Source: Lentisphaeria bacterium UBA1724 (GTDB lineage: Bacteria > Verrucomicrobiota > Lentisphaeria > Oligosphaerales > Oligosphaeraceae). From it: a stretch of 18,031 bases of DNA. The position numbers were made by a program, and so were the translations under genes. The DNA is taken from positions 1-18,031 of the forward strand of contig DCIO01000050.1 of assembly GCA_002315885.1 (NCBI GenBank). The letters run 5' to 3'. The notes beneath the pieces were generated by a model that saw nothing but the letters and a program-made list of their open reading frames with translations, searched no databases and had not been told where the DNA came from. Positions 1-8,400 of this stretch are shown one piece after another (the first letter of the stretch is position 1; the number at the start of each line of letters is the position of its first letter).

Positions 1-91
1 CGGGCGTTCACGCCGCCCAATTCGCACACGGGCGTAAGCCCAGTGCGCAGTACGCGCCGTTCAAATACCTACCCTCTTGTGGAACAGTGCG
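1..91 (-). repeat. Truncated copy of MITE-like palindromic element
   Basis: Read on the minus strand, this stretch starts with the outer end CGC-AC-TGTTCC followed by ACAAGAGGGTAGGTA. It then carries the same GC-rich hairpin modules (GGGCTTACGCCC, GGGCGGCGTGAACGCCCG) as the complete copy near 16131-16293. Bases 1-53 match 12893-12945 with one difference. The other end lies outside the window. It sits just past the 3' end of the CE15 gene, where its hairpins could act as an mRNA 3' end. Confidence 0.75.
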
Positions 92-125
92 CTTACAAAT
101 CGTCGAAGGGGCGCATTTATTGGTC

Positions 126-1388
126 TCAATTTCCTGCGAATTTCAGGAGTTGCCACCAATCGTATGCGGCGAGTCCGTGGTCTTCGGTGCGTCTGAAGTA
201 TCCCAGATATGGTCCGATGGCGCTGGTATCGTATGTGTCGGGGTATGGGACATTGGGGAAGCCCGGCAGTCCGAAGAGTTCCCATGCGGGGCTGGCGGCC
301 TTGCAGGAGAGGTATTCTCCTTCCGTATCGAACCAGGGTGAATTGAAGCCCGTGACCAGGAGTTTTCGTGGCGCGATGGATGCCGCCAGGAGATGCTGGT
401 CGAAATCCAGGAGCTGTGCGGGATTCCGTGCGTATTGTTTGTATGCCTTGCAATACCAGTGTTGGAACATCTTGACTTCCGTGCCGATGTTTTCGCCGAA
501 ATCGCGTTTGGCGAGCGTGATGCCGCCGCCACCGCATTGGTCTGCGACGCAGATTTGGAAGCGCTCATCCCGGGCAGTGGCGATCACTGCCGCCTTCGCT
601 AGACGGGAGAAGCCCGTGACGATGTTGTTCTTTGCGTCGATTTCGGGGATACGCTCTGCCAGATCCAGTCCACGTGAGAGCGCCCATGCCCAGGCACCCA
701 GAGCGGTAGGGTTGTCATCCCGTGACTCATCCCGTTTGCCCCAGAGGTCGAATACACCCGTGTAGGCGAAATTTTCCTGGGAGAATTTGGGGTCTGGTTC
801 TGCCATATCGGGGTCAGGGGAGACCTGGCAGTAGCATGCGGTCATGACGGCGTAGCCAGCGCTGAGGAGGATGCCGATGGGGAAGACCGCGCGGTTGTCG
901 GTTTTCTGATAGAGTCCCCGTTCAGGGGGGAGTTTCTTGTCTTCGGTGGTGCGGCACCAGGTGTCGGGGATGGGTATGTCCTCATCCTGGAGCAGCTGGT
1001 GATTTCCGGTGTAGTTCAGGAAGAGAATGACGGGGGAGGGCGTCTTGGCGTGTCTAGGGCGAATGACCATCCAGTCGATGTAGGGACCGCTCTTGTCTTC
1101 CTTGAACCACATGCGGTAGATGGTGCGCACGGCGAAGCCCGCCGCCGCGCCGTCCTTTTCATTGATGACCTCGGTGACCATGGTCGCCGGCTTGGGCGGT
1201 TCCTGGCCGAACATCTTCTTGGCAAAGATATCCAGGATTTCTGCACGGCGTCTGGGCCAGTCTGCGGGAGAGGCGACTTTTGTGCCATCGCAGAAGGTCA
1301 GGGGATCTTCCAGGGTGTACGGCGCAATCTTCGAGACGTCGTAGTTGGCTACATCGTAATCGGGACGAATGTCAGGTATGGTGGTCAT
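126..1388 (-). CDS. CE15-type glucuronoyl esterase, cytoplasmic
   Basis: 420 aa alpha/beta hydrolase resembling carbohydrate esterase family 15, whose members cleave the ester between 4-O-methyl-glucuronic acid of xylan and lignin alcohols. Seen: an N-terminal block typical of the family (YTLEDPL, residues 24-30, then a DWPRRR segment), a nucleophile elbow GFSRLAK (259-265) with Ser261, a glycine-rich stretch QCGGGG (284-289), DFDQH (328-332) with IAPRKLLV just after it, and a C-terminal EDHGL segment with the probable catalytic His404 before a DWWQLLKFA tail. The usual elbow is GCSRxGK; here Cys is Phe and GK is AK. There is no signal peptide, unlike most characterised members, so it probably acts on imported oligosaccharides. 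The start is the only reasonable ATG: upstream is a heptamer repeat array and no ribosome-binding site is visible. It lies downstream of the CBM9-like gene on the same strand, 110 bp away. The exact substrate is inferred. Confidence 0.85.
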   Translation of the reverse strand: MTTIPDIRPDYDVANYDVSKIAPYTLEDPLTFCDGTKVASPADWPRRRAEILDIFAKKMFGQEPPKPATMVTEVINEKDGAAAGFAVRTIYRMWFKEDKSGPYIDWMVIRPRHAKTPSPVILFLNYTGNHQLLQDEDIPIPDTWCRTTEDKKLPPERGLYQKTDNRAVFPIGILLSAGYAVMTACYCQVSPDPDMAEPDPKFSQENFAYTGVFDLWGKRDESRDDNPTALGAWAWALSRGLDLAERIPEIDAKNNIVTGFSRLAKAAVIATARDERFQICVADQCGGGGITLAKRDFGENIGTEVKMFQHWYCKAYKQYARNPAQLLDFDQHLLAASIAPRKLLVTGFNSPWFDTEGEYLSCKAASPAWELFGLPGFPNVPYPDTYDTSAIGPYLGYFRRTEDHGLAAYDWWQLLKFAGN

Positions 1389-1395
1389 ATTTTCA

Positions 1396-1479
1396 AATTA
1401 TGAATGAGGAATGAGGAATTATGAATTATGAATGAGGAATGAGGAATGAGGAATGAGGAATGAGGAATTATGAATTAGG
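1396..1479. repeat. Phased heptanucleotide repeat array
   Basis: Twelve consecutive 7-bp units in perfect phase, all fitting AATKAKG: AATTATG (four), AATGAGG (seven) and one hybrid AATTAGG, followed by a decayed unit. It fills most of the 110-bp gap between the CBM9-like gene and the CE15 gene, ending 7 bp before the CE15 start codon. It resembles in kind the heptanucleotide STRR repeats known from cyanobacteria. The role is unknown. Confidence 0.9.
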
Positions 1480-1498
1480 AATTGGCTTCGTTAAGTAT

Positions 1499-4222
1499 TT
1501 ATTCCAGCAATTCGAATTCGTAGAGTTCGGGGTCTTGTTGGTTATCCAGGAGTTCCAATCGAATTTGTTTCGTGGAGAGTGATTTTCCGAAATTCAGTTC
1601 TGTGGCGTATTCGCTGTCGGTGTGGGTGTATTGTGGTGTGACCCACTTTTCGCCGTCCCAAATGTAGAACTGGAGGTCATTCAGGCCATTGCCGTAGATG
1701 CGCGCCTTGGAGAATTTCGGGGTGTTTGCCGGGAGGACCATCTCCAGCCAGGGGGTGCCTCCTACGGGCTTCCGCGGCATCCAGGCGGAGACGATTGTGT
1801 TTCCGTCAAAGAGCTTGTCCTGTTGCTCCATGGTATTCTGGAGGATATATGGCTCGCAGTTTACGCTGCGGAGTTCGACTTGCCGTCCTTTCCCGAAGAG
1901 GAGATTCCCGCGGTGGCTGCGGTCGTAGTCCGCCTTGGCAATTGCTGCGCGGAGGTCCGCCTCCGTGGTCAGGCCGTCGTCCAGTTTTTTAGTGGAGAGA
2001 ATCACCACGTCGTATGGTGCCAATTCCAGGGAAACGCGGCCATTTTCGGGAATGACCTGGCCATTTTCGCGGAAGCGATAGAGGGTTGGTGCGGTGGTCT
2101 CGAATTCGTAGGTGCGCGGTTCGAGAAAGACATTGTCGATGAGATAGAGTGCCTCGCCGTTGTAGTTGAAGACTCGTCCTTCGTCGCCTGGGAGCGGGTG
2201 GGTGTCGGTGGAGAGCAGGTATTCCTTCAGGTGGAAGAGCGAGTTATAGATGAAGTCGCTACCCAGATCGGTGCAGGGGCGTGCGAAGTGGTCATACCAG
2301 ATGTAAGGTGTGATGCCCTGGCTGCCGTGGCAGACGCTGGACCAGATGCCCACGTTGATTTCGTCAAAAGTGGGGTAATCCGCATAGACGTCATTGAAGG
2401 TATATGCGAAGATCTGTGGTGTGAGCATCAGTGCCTTGTCGGGGCGCTGGAGGGTTTCCACGCTGGCGCACATATCCCGCAGGCGTTGCAGGGAGAGGTG
2501 GTAGGTGCGGAGTCCGTTGCTGGTGACGGACGGGCTGATGTATGGATGTGGGTTGATGATGTCCGCGCACTCGATGTATCGCACGGGTTCCCGTGAGATG
2601 ATCATTACCAGGCGCCGTGGGTCTTTCTGCTTCAGGTGCTGGTAGAGGTAGCGCAGATAGACGGGGGAGAGGCCACGGCATTCTGGTTCGTCGCACAGGT
2701 AGTAGCAGAAGTGTGGACTGGATTGATTCTCTGCGATGACGCGGTCCATAGCGTCAAAGACCTTCTGGGAGGGCTTTTGGTCGTAGACCATCTCCTCCGT
2801 TTCAATGCGTCCTTCCAGGATGCGCGCGGGTTCGATGTTGATCCAGCCGTCAAAGGTGATGGGGTGTTTGCCGCGAATGGTGGGATACTTTTCACGGAGG
2901 GGCTTGGAGGTAATCCAGGCGGGAGAGCCATACCAGCCCAAAAGGAGGGTAGGTGCTCCGTCTACGACGATACGCCCGTCCCGTATCCATGCCAGGGCGT
3001 CGGAAATGCGACGGACGGTTGTCTGGAGGTATTCGCCGACGGAAATCGGCATATCGCCCTGGATGCCGGAGATATCGATGTCAAAGGAGGCGACTCCGTT
3101 GACGACAGGCAGGGCGTAGCCCTTTCCCGCGACAGTCAGTGTGATGGAATCTCCTGGCAGGTTCACCTTCAGGGTGCCTTTGAGGCGGGATGCGTCTTCG
3201 CCGGGATAGAAGTTTCCGCCGTATAGGGGGGCGTCAAAATGCAGGGTGACGGGTGTGGCTTCCACCAGCACGGGATAAAGGCGGTCTGCGACGGTCTTGC
3301 CTTCTGCGTTGCGCAGAGTCATGCGCACGGGCGTGCGGCCTTCTTTCTCAAAATACGCGGGCAGTGAGATGGTGTTGGTGCCGCGTTTCAGGGAAAGTTC
3401 CTGTGTGGTGCCCAGCAATTCGAAGACGTATTGGCCTTCCGGGGCGCTCTCCAGAACAACCTGCACGGACAAGTCGCCTCCGATACCCTTCTCCTCTAGC
3501 GCAGTGGTATTGAAGTTCGCTTCGGCGATGCGTAGGTCGTAGGATTGTTTCTTCGGGGGGATGCCGTCGATCTTGTGGAATGCCTGGATTTCGTGGAAAG
3601 ACTGATTCAGCACTGCCCAGGAGCTGTTTTCCGCGGGCTTGTTGTCCCGTGGGGGATAGTATCGTGCGATATTGACCGCCCATTCGTTGTGCCACGTGGA
3701 GGCGTTGGTGTTGTAGAATGCGTGTGTGGGGAAGCGGATTTCCAATACCCAGGAGTTCTCCGTGCGTCCTGTCGCTACCTGGAATTGGGGTTCGTAGAAA
3801 TCGGGGTGGATATTTCCGCTTTCCGCGAAGAACTGATTCCAGTAGGCGCCCCCTGCGGTGATGGCGAATTGGTAATATTCGTCCAGGGACTCCGTGGGCG
3901 CCAAGAAGATTTCCACCAGGTCGTTGTCCCAGGCATTGACCACACGGCCCTTCAGGTCATCTTTGACATCGTTGGCGCCTTCGCAGACAATGCCGAAATA
4001 GAGCGCGTCTTCATTGGCGAGGATGCGCGCGGTGGTCTTGTAGGTCGGCGTGCTTCTTCCCGATGCCTTCAGCAGGACGAAGTCTTCAATGACAGGCGCG
4101 TTTTTCCAATCTACTTCATCCAGTTGCCCATCCAGAACGATATTTGTCGCAGGGGTGACAGTGTAGTCGGCTGCGAAGAGAACACCGGCAAGAGATAGGA
4201 TGACGCAGAGGAACTGTTTCAT
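1499..4222 (-). CDS. Secreted CBM9-like / TIM-barrel glycosidase-like protein
   Basis: 907 aa. A signal peptide covers residues 1-19 (MKQFLCVILSLAGVLFAA). Residues about 20-225 look like a family 9 carbohydrate-binding (DOMON-like) domain: LDGQLDEVDW near 30-39, DNDLVEIFL near 99-107, then a WVLEIRFP strand. Residues about 230-400 are beta-rich linker domains. Residues about 415-670 resemble a TIM barrel, with LLLGWYGSP at 427-434 and YYLCDEPE at 507-514; Glu512 or Glu514 is a candidate acid/base, but I cannot assign a GH family. Residues about 770-907 look like a discoidin-type (F5/8C) galactose-binding domain. The open frame extends 73 codons further upstream, but ATG 4222 is chosen because the signal peptide begins there. 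No clear ribosome-binding site precedes it. It is transcribed divergently from the HEAT/jelly-roll gene and is followed by CE15. A role in binding and cutting an extracellular polysaccharide is inferred. Confidence 0.8.
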   Translation of the reverse strand: MKQFLCVILSLAGVLFAADYTVTPATNIVLDGQLDEVDWKNAPVIEDFVLLKASGRSTPTYKTTARILANEDALYFGIVCEGANDVKDDLKGRVVNAWDNDLVEIFLAPTESLDEYYQFAITAGGAYWNQFFAESGNIHPDFYEPQFQVATGRTENSWVLEIRFPTHAFYNTNASTWHNEWAVNIARYYPPRDNKPAENSSWAVLNQSFHEIQAFHKIDGIPPKKQSYDLRIAEANFNTTALEEKGIGGDLSVQVVLESAPEGQYVFELLGTTQELSLKRGTNTISLPAYFEKEGRTPVRMTLRNAEGKTVADRLYPVLVEATPVTLHFDAPLYGGNFYPGEDASRLKGTLKVNLPGDSITLTVAGKGYALPVVNGVASFDIDISGIQGDMPISVGEYLQTTVRRISDALAWIRDGRIVVDGAPTLLLGWYGSPAWITSKPLREKYPTIRGKHPITFDGWINIEPARILEGRIETEEMVYDQKPSQKVFDAMDRVIAENQSSPHFCYYLCDEPECRGLSPVYLRYLYQHLKQKDPRRLVMIISREPVRYIECADIINPHPYISPSVTSNGLRTYHLSLQRLRDMCASVETLQRPDKALMLTPQIFAYTFNDVYADYPTFDEINVGIWSSVCHGSQGITPYIWYDHFARPCTDLGSDFIYNSLFHLKEYLLSTDTHPLPGDEGRVFNYNGEALYLIDNVFLEPRTYEFETTAPTLYRFRENGQVIPENGRVSLELAPYDVVILSTKKLDDGLTTEADLRAAIAKADYDRSHRGNLLFGKGRQVELRSVNCEPYILQNTMEQQDKLFDGNTIVSAWMPRKPVGGTPWLEMVLPANTPKFSKARIYGNGLNDLQFYIWDGEKWVTPQYTHTDSEYATELNFGKSLSTKQIRLELLDNQQDPELYEFELLE

Positions 4223-4466
4223 GGAAAATTTTCCAAATGAAGTCAAGGGAAATGGTAATGGGAGAATATACCACCTGATTTGAGGGTTCTTTACGTAGGA
4301 AGTGGAAAAAATGGCTCTTCTGTTTCGAGCGAGTTTTGGGAAAAGGGATACCTTACGGACAATGGCGGATTGTATGAAGATACTGTTTCCCTCTGGAGGG
4401 TAGGTAATCGGTATTTCCGCATCTGGAATATCGCGTTTCATTCATCTTCAAAACACATAGCAAAAA
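4223..4466. other. Divergent intergenic region, probable promoters
   Basis: This 244-bp gap separates two genes reading outward, so it should contain promoters for both. A TATATT hexamer on the minus strand (4265-4270) could be a -10 element for the leftward gene, but no good -35 box lies at the right distance. No convincing rightward promoter was found. The only other recognisable item is the repeat fragment at 4383-4420. Confidence 0.5.
4383..4420 (+). repeat. Fragment of MITE-like element end
   Basis: The stretch reads CTGTTTCCC, then GGAGGGTAGGTAAT and a TTTCCGC tail. It matches the left end of the element at 12755 (CTGTTCCC, AGAGGGTAGGTAAT, TTTCCGCC) but lacks the downstream hairpin modules. 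It lies about 50 bp upstream of the HEAT/jelly-roll start, inside the divergent promoter region. Confidence 0.6.
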
Positions 4467-5444
4467 ATGAAATTCACTTGTTTTATCATCGCATTAAGTG
4501 CCGCGGCGGTAGTCTTTGGTGCATCCTTATCGGAGAAGCGTGAGGCGCTGCTTCAGGGTGAGCACAGTGTTTCCCAGTTGCAGAAAGTCCTGGCGTCTGA
4601 GAAGGACCCCATTATGCGTCGGACGGCGGTGCGGTTGTTGGGGGAATGTGGTCAGGACGCGGTGTCGTTGCTCAGCGATTTGGTGCGGGATGACAAGGAC
4701 CCCCTGGTGCGGAACAACGCGTTGCTGGTGCTCTGGCAGATTTGCGGTACGGATGTGGATGCCGCCTTGGTGATGGATTGTCTCCATGGCGAGGACTCGA
4801 ACCTCTGCATGGTGGCCGCATCTATCTACTTTGGTGAGAAACCCCTTTCCCAGGAGCGGATGTATTTGGCTCAGGATATGCTGAAGACCGCAAAGGACCC
4901 CCAGTTGCGGACGCTGCTCTCCCAGGTGACTTGGGATTTCCACCGAAATGTGCCCCTGCTGAAAGACCGGCCCGACTGGGACCACGACGTGGTGGTCTAC
5001 AAGGAATACCCGCTGCCCCTGGAGGGCTGGGCATTCCGCCTGGATCCGAACACAAACTTGCATCTGGTGGAACGGTGCTATGAGGCGGATTACGACGACA
5101 GCACATGGAAGAAAATCAGCATTGGAAAGACCTGGGAAGAGCAGGGCTATAAATACGACGGCATCGCCTGGTATCGCATCACCTTCGATGTGCCAGAAAA
5201 GCCCGATGTCTGCAATGCGGTGGAACTCCATTTCGACAGCGTGGACGAAAGTGCCTGCGTGTGGCTGAACGGAAAGTATGTGGGCGAACACAATATCGGC
5301 ACCGTGGGATGGGATGTGCCTTTCTCGCTGGACGTGACGGATTTGGTGCGCTGGGGTGAGCCCAACCAGATTACAGTGCGTGTCCAGGACCTGGCATACG
5401 CCGGCGGCATCTATCGTCCCATCCAGTTGCAGATTATGAAATAA
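4467..5444 (+). CDS. Secreted HEAT-repeat plus jelly-roll domain protein
   Basis: 325 aa. A signal peptide covers residues 1-19, with likely cleavage after VVFGA. Residues about 35-160 form helical HEAT-like repeats (DPIMRRTAVRLLGECG at 47-62, DPLVRNNALLVLW at 78-90). Residues about 175-325 form a beta-sandwich like the sugar-binding jelly-roll of family 2 glycosidases: WYRITFDVP at 235-243, ACVWLNGKYVGEH at 263-275, and YAGGIYRPI at 311-319. No catalytic barrel follows, so it is probably a non-catalytic binding or scaffold protein. The start has an A-rich leader and no Shine-Dalgarno. The next gene begins 13 bp after the stop, so the two are almost certainly cotranscribed. A role in holding the substrate or the larger neighbour at the cell surface is inferred. 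Confidence 0.8.
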   Translation: MKFTCFIIALSAAAVVFGASLSEKREALLQGEHSVSQLQKVLASEKDPIMRRTAVRLLGECGQDAVSLLSDLVRDDKDPLVRNNALLVLWQICGTDVDAALVMDCLHGEDSNLCMVAASIYFGEKPLSQERMYLAQDMLKTAKDPQLRTLLSQVTWDFHRNVPLLKDRPDWDHDVVVYKEYPLPLEGWAFRLDPNTNLHLVERCYEADYDDSTWKKISIGKTWEEQGYKYDGIAWYRITFDVPEKPDVCNAVELHFDSVDESACVWLNGKYVGEHNIGTVGWDVPFSLDVTDLVRWGEPNQITVRVQDLAYAGGIYRPIQLQIMK

Positions 5445-5450
5445 GGGAGG
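5445..5450 (+). promoter_or_regulatory. Shine-Dalgarno GGGAGG
   Basis: GGGAGG directly abuts the stop codon of the HEAT/jelly-roll gene and lies 7 bases before ATG 5458. It fixes that start. It is one of only two strong ribosome-binding sites among the nine genes, and its position suggests translation coupled to the upstream gene. Confidence 0.85.
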
Positions 5451-5457
5451 TAATACG

Positions 5458-8400
5458 ATGAAAACACGCATTCTTTTCGCATTCTTCTTCCTCGTCGCTT
5501 CCCTGGCATTCTTTGCGGAAGTCCTGCCCTGCGCCCCCGAAGCCGATGGCGCGGAAATTGTGGGACTCTGGAATTTCTCCGACCCCAGCGATCCCGCGCA
5601 GGATTTCACCATGAATTTCTGGCCTGGCCGGAAATTGAATGGCAAGACGGTGGAATACGCCCCTGGTGCATTCGCCTTCCAGCCCTGCATTGACGAAGGC
5701 GCGGCGCTGAAAGCCAGCGGAATTGCGGTCAAATCCCAGCCACAGTTCATTCCCGACGGGGCCATGGCATTCGAAATCTGGTTCAATTTCGACAAAGGCG
5801 TCAATGACCTGAAACGCAATCGCTTCATGCTTTTCGACAAGAAGATCTACTTCTACCAGAGTGACAAGGAGGGCGCCAACGGCGGCTACATGGTCTATTT
5901 CGACCGCACTGGCGTGGACAAATACAAGATGACCTGCTGGCTGGGCTTTGGTGACAAGTCAGTGGAAACGGGAAGCGAGGGGTTGTCGATTCCTGCGGGG
6001 TCATGGCATTGTGCCGCCATGACCTACAATGGGCACGGTGGGTTCTCCCTCTTCCTGGATGGAAAATGCGTGCGTCATGTGGAATTTCCCGAGGGCCACG
6101 GCAAGTTGGCGCAGAACAACACGCAGCTGACCATCGGCGACCGCTCTACCTCCAACTACACGCCCTTTGCGGGGTTGGTCACCCAGGCGGTGCTCTACAA
6201 AGGCATCCCGAATCGCTACGGCATGCGACCCATCTTCGAGCCATTCCCAGGCAAAAATGTCTTCTATCGCTTTGACGAATACCCTGGCATCCGCATCCGT
6301 TTCACCAATACCACCGAGAAGGAGTTCACCGATATTCGCTTCTACCAGGATGGGAAGGAGTTGACCGCAATGCATCGCTCTGAACTCAAGAGCGGTAAGT
6401 TCGTGGATTACGACCTGGCGGTGGACGTTAGCCTCAAGGCGGGAAAATACAGCCACGCATTCCGCGTGGAATACCAGGCCGATGGCGCGGAATACTCTTC
6501 CGAGTGTACGTTCAACTACGATTTGATGGCTCGTCCCACGCCATACATGCCCATGGTGATGTGGAATCAGGGGGACGACCCGGCAGATGCCAAGGAGGTG
6601 GGCTTCACCAGCGACATGGTGGTGGTGGGTTCCATGGGGCGTGTCCGCGATACAGGCGCGCCCGTTCCCGCGGAAGAGAATGCCAGCTATGCGGTGGAGT
6701 GCGAGCGCTTCAACCGCCGTGCCCGTCTGGGACTCCGCAACATCTTCTGGATGATTCCCGGCAGTTGGCTCTCCGACAAACTGAAGGAAGACCCCGCCTA
6801 CGCGCGCCTGAATCGAGCAGGGAAGCCCATCCCCAACACCAACGCGGATGTCAGCCTGCCGATTTTCAAGAAATTCGTGGAAGACGTGGGGCGTTCGGTT
6901 GCCATGCAGTTCGGCACCTTCACCAGCGTGGAGGGCGCGTTGATTCATTCCGAGGTCCGTGACCACTCCGCAATTTCCTTCCGTCCCGAAGACGTGGCCG
7001 CCGCGGAGGCCGCCACTGGCGCGCCCATTCCCGAAATCGCCACCAACAAGAATTCCGTGGACTACCGTTCCATCCCGAATTTCCCCTTGAACCGTGTGGT
7101 GCCCACCGACGACCCGATCCTCAAGTTCTACTCCTGGTGGTGGAAGCACGGCGATGGCTGGAACGATCTCCATTCCATTCTCTCCAAATCCCTCAAGTCC
7201 ACGGGGCGCAACGACCTCTGGACCTTCTTCGATCCCGGCGTGCGCTCGCCTGCCGTATGGGGCAATGGCGGTGATGTGGATATCATTTCCCAGTGGACAT
7301 ACTCCTATCCCGACCCCATCAAGATCGGCGAGTCCACCGACGAGCTCTTTGCCATGGTGGAGGGCAACCCCAACCAGAAAGTCATGAAGATGACGCAGGT
7401 CATCTGGTATCGCAACAAGACCGCCCCCGTGGAGAGGATGCCCGCGGATGAATCGGAGCGTGCCGATTGGGAGAAGGTGGTTCCCGAGGCGAAGTTCATC
7501 ACCATCGCCCCCGACCATCTCTCCATTGCCCTGTGGTCCATGCTGGCCCGTCCCGTCCGTGGCATCATGTATCATGGGTGGGCGTCGTTGTTTGATCGGA
7601 ACACCAAGAATCAGTCCGCCTACAAATTCACGAATTCGGAGACCGCGCCCCGTCTGAAGGAACTGGCGTTTTCGGTGGTGAAGCCCCTGGGGCCCATGTT
7701 GCTGGAGGTAGGCGACCGCCAGGCGGATGTGGCGATGCTGGAGAGCTTCGCGTCACAGATCTATACCGACTGCGGTTCCTGGGGCTGGAGCGATTCCTGG
7801 GAAGCGGATATGCATCTGATTCTGCAGTGGGCGGGATACCAGCCTCAAATCGTCTACGAGGAGACCATCCGAAAGAATTCCCTGGACAAATTCCGGGTGC
7901 TGGTGATGCCCAATTGCGCAGTCCTGCCACAGGATATCGTGGACGCCATCCACGATTTCCAGAAGAAGGGCGGTATCGTGGTGGCGGACCGAAAGCTCTG
8001 CCCCGCGGTGATTCCCGACTATGTCGTACCTACCTACACTCGTCGTCGCCAGGCGAAGGAGGACAAGGAGGCCCTCCAGGAGCGCTCCGTGGAACTGCGG
8101 AAGGTTCTGGATCCATACCTCTCCACGCCATTCCGCACCTCCAATCTGGATTTGGTGGGGCGCATGAGACAGCACGGTACCACGGATTACTTCTTCGTCA
8201 TGAACGACAAGCGCACCTACGGCGACTATCTGGGACAGTATCACCTGGTCATGGAGAAGGGCCTGCCCAACAGCGGCCGCGTCTCACTGGAGCGCAAAGA
8301 GGGCTTTGTCTATGATTTGGTTGAGCACACCCAGGTGAAAGTCAGTGACGCCACTGCCAAGGGGCTCTCCTGGAATGTGGAGTTCGGACCTGGCGAAGGG

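Noticed and set aside
1396..1479. CRISPR array
   Set aside because: Units are 7 bp with no spacers.
4223..4441. N-terminal extension of the CBM9-like gene to ATG 4441
   Set aside because: It would place 73 extra residues ahead of a clear signal peptide and cover nearly all of the divergent promoter region.
4527..5840. 437-codon minus-strand open frame
   Set aside because: It is antisense to two genes with signal peptides and domains; no motif of its own.
6001..7575. 524-codon minus-strand open frame
   Set aside because: It lies entirely inside the well-supported LamG/glycosidase gene; its length is a by-product of GC-biased third positions, and its composition (His/Gly/Val-rich) is not protein-like.
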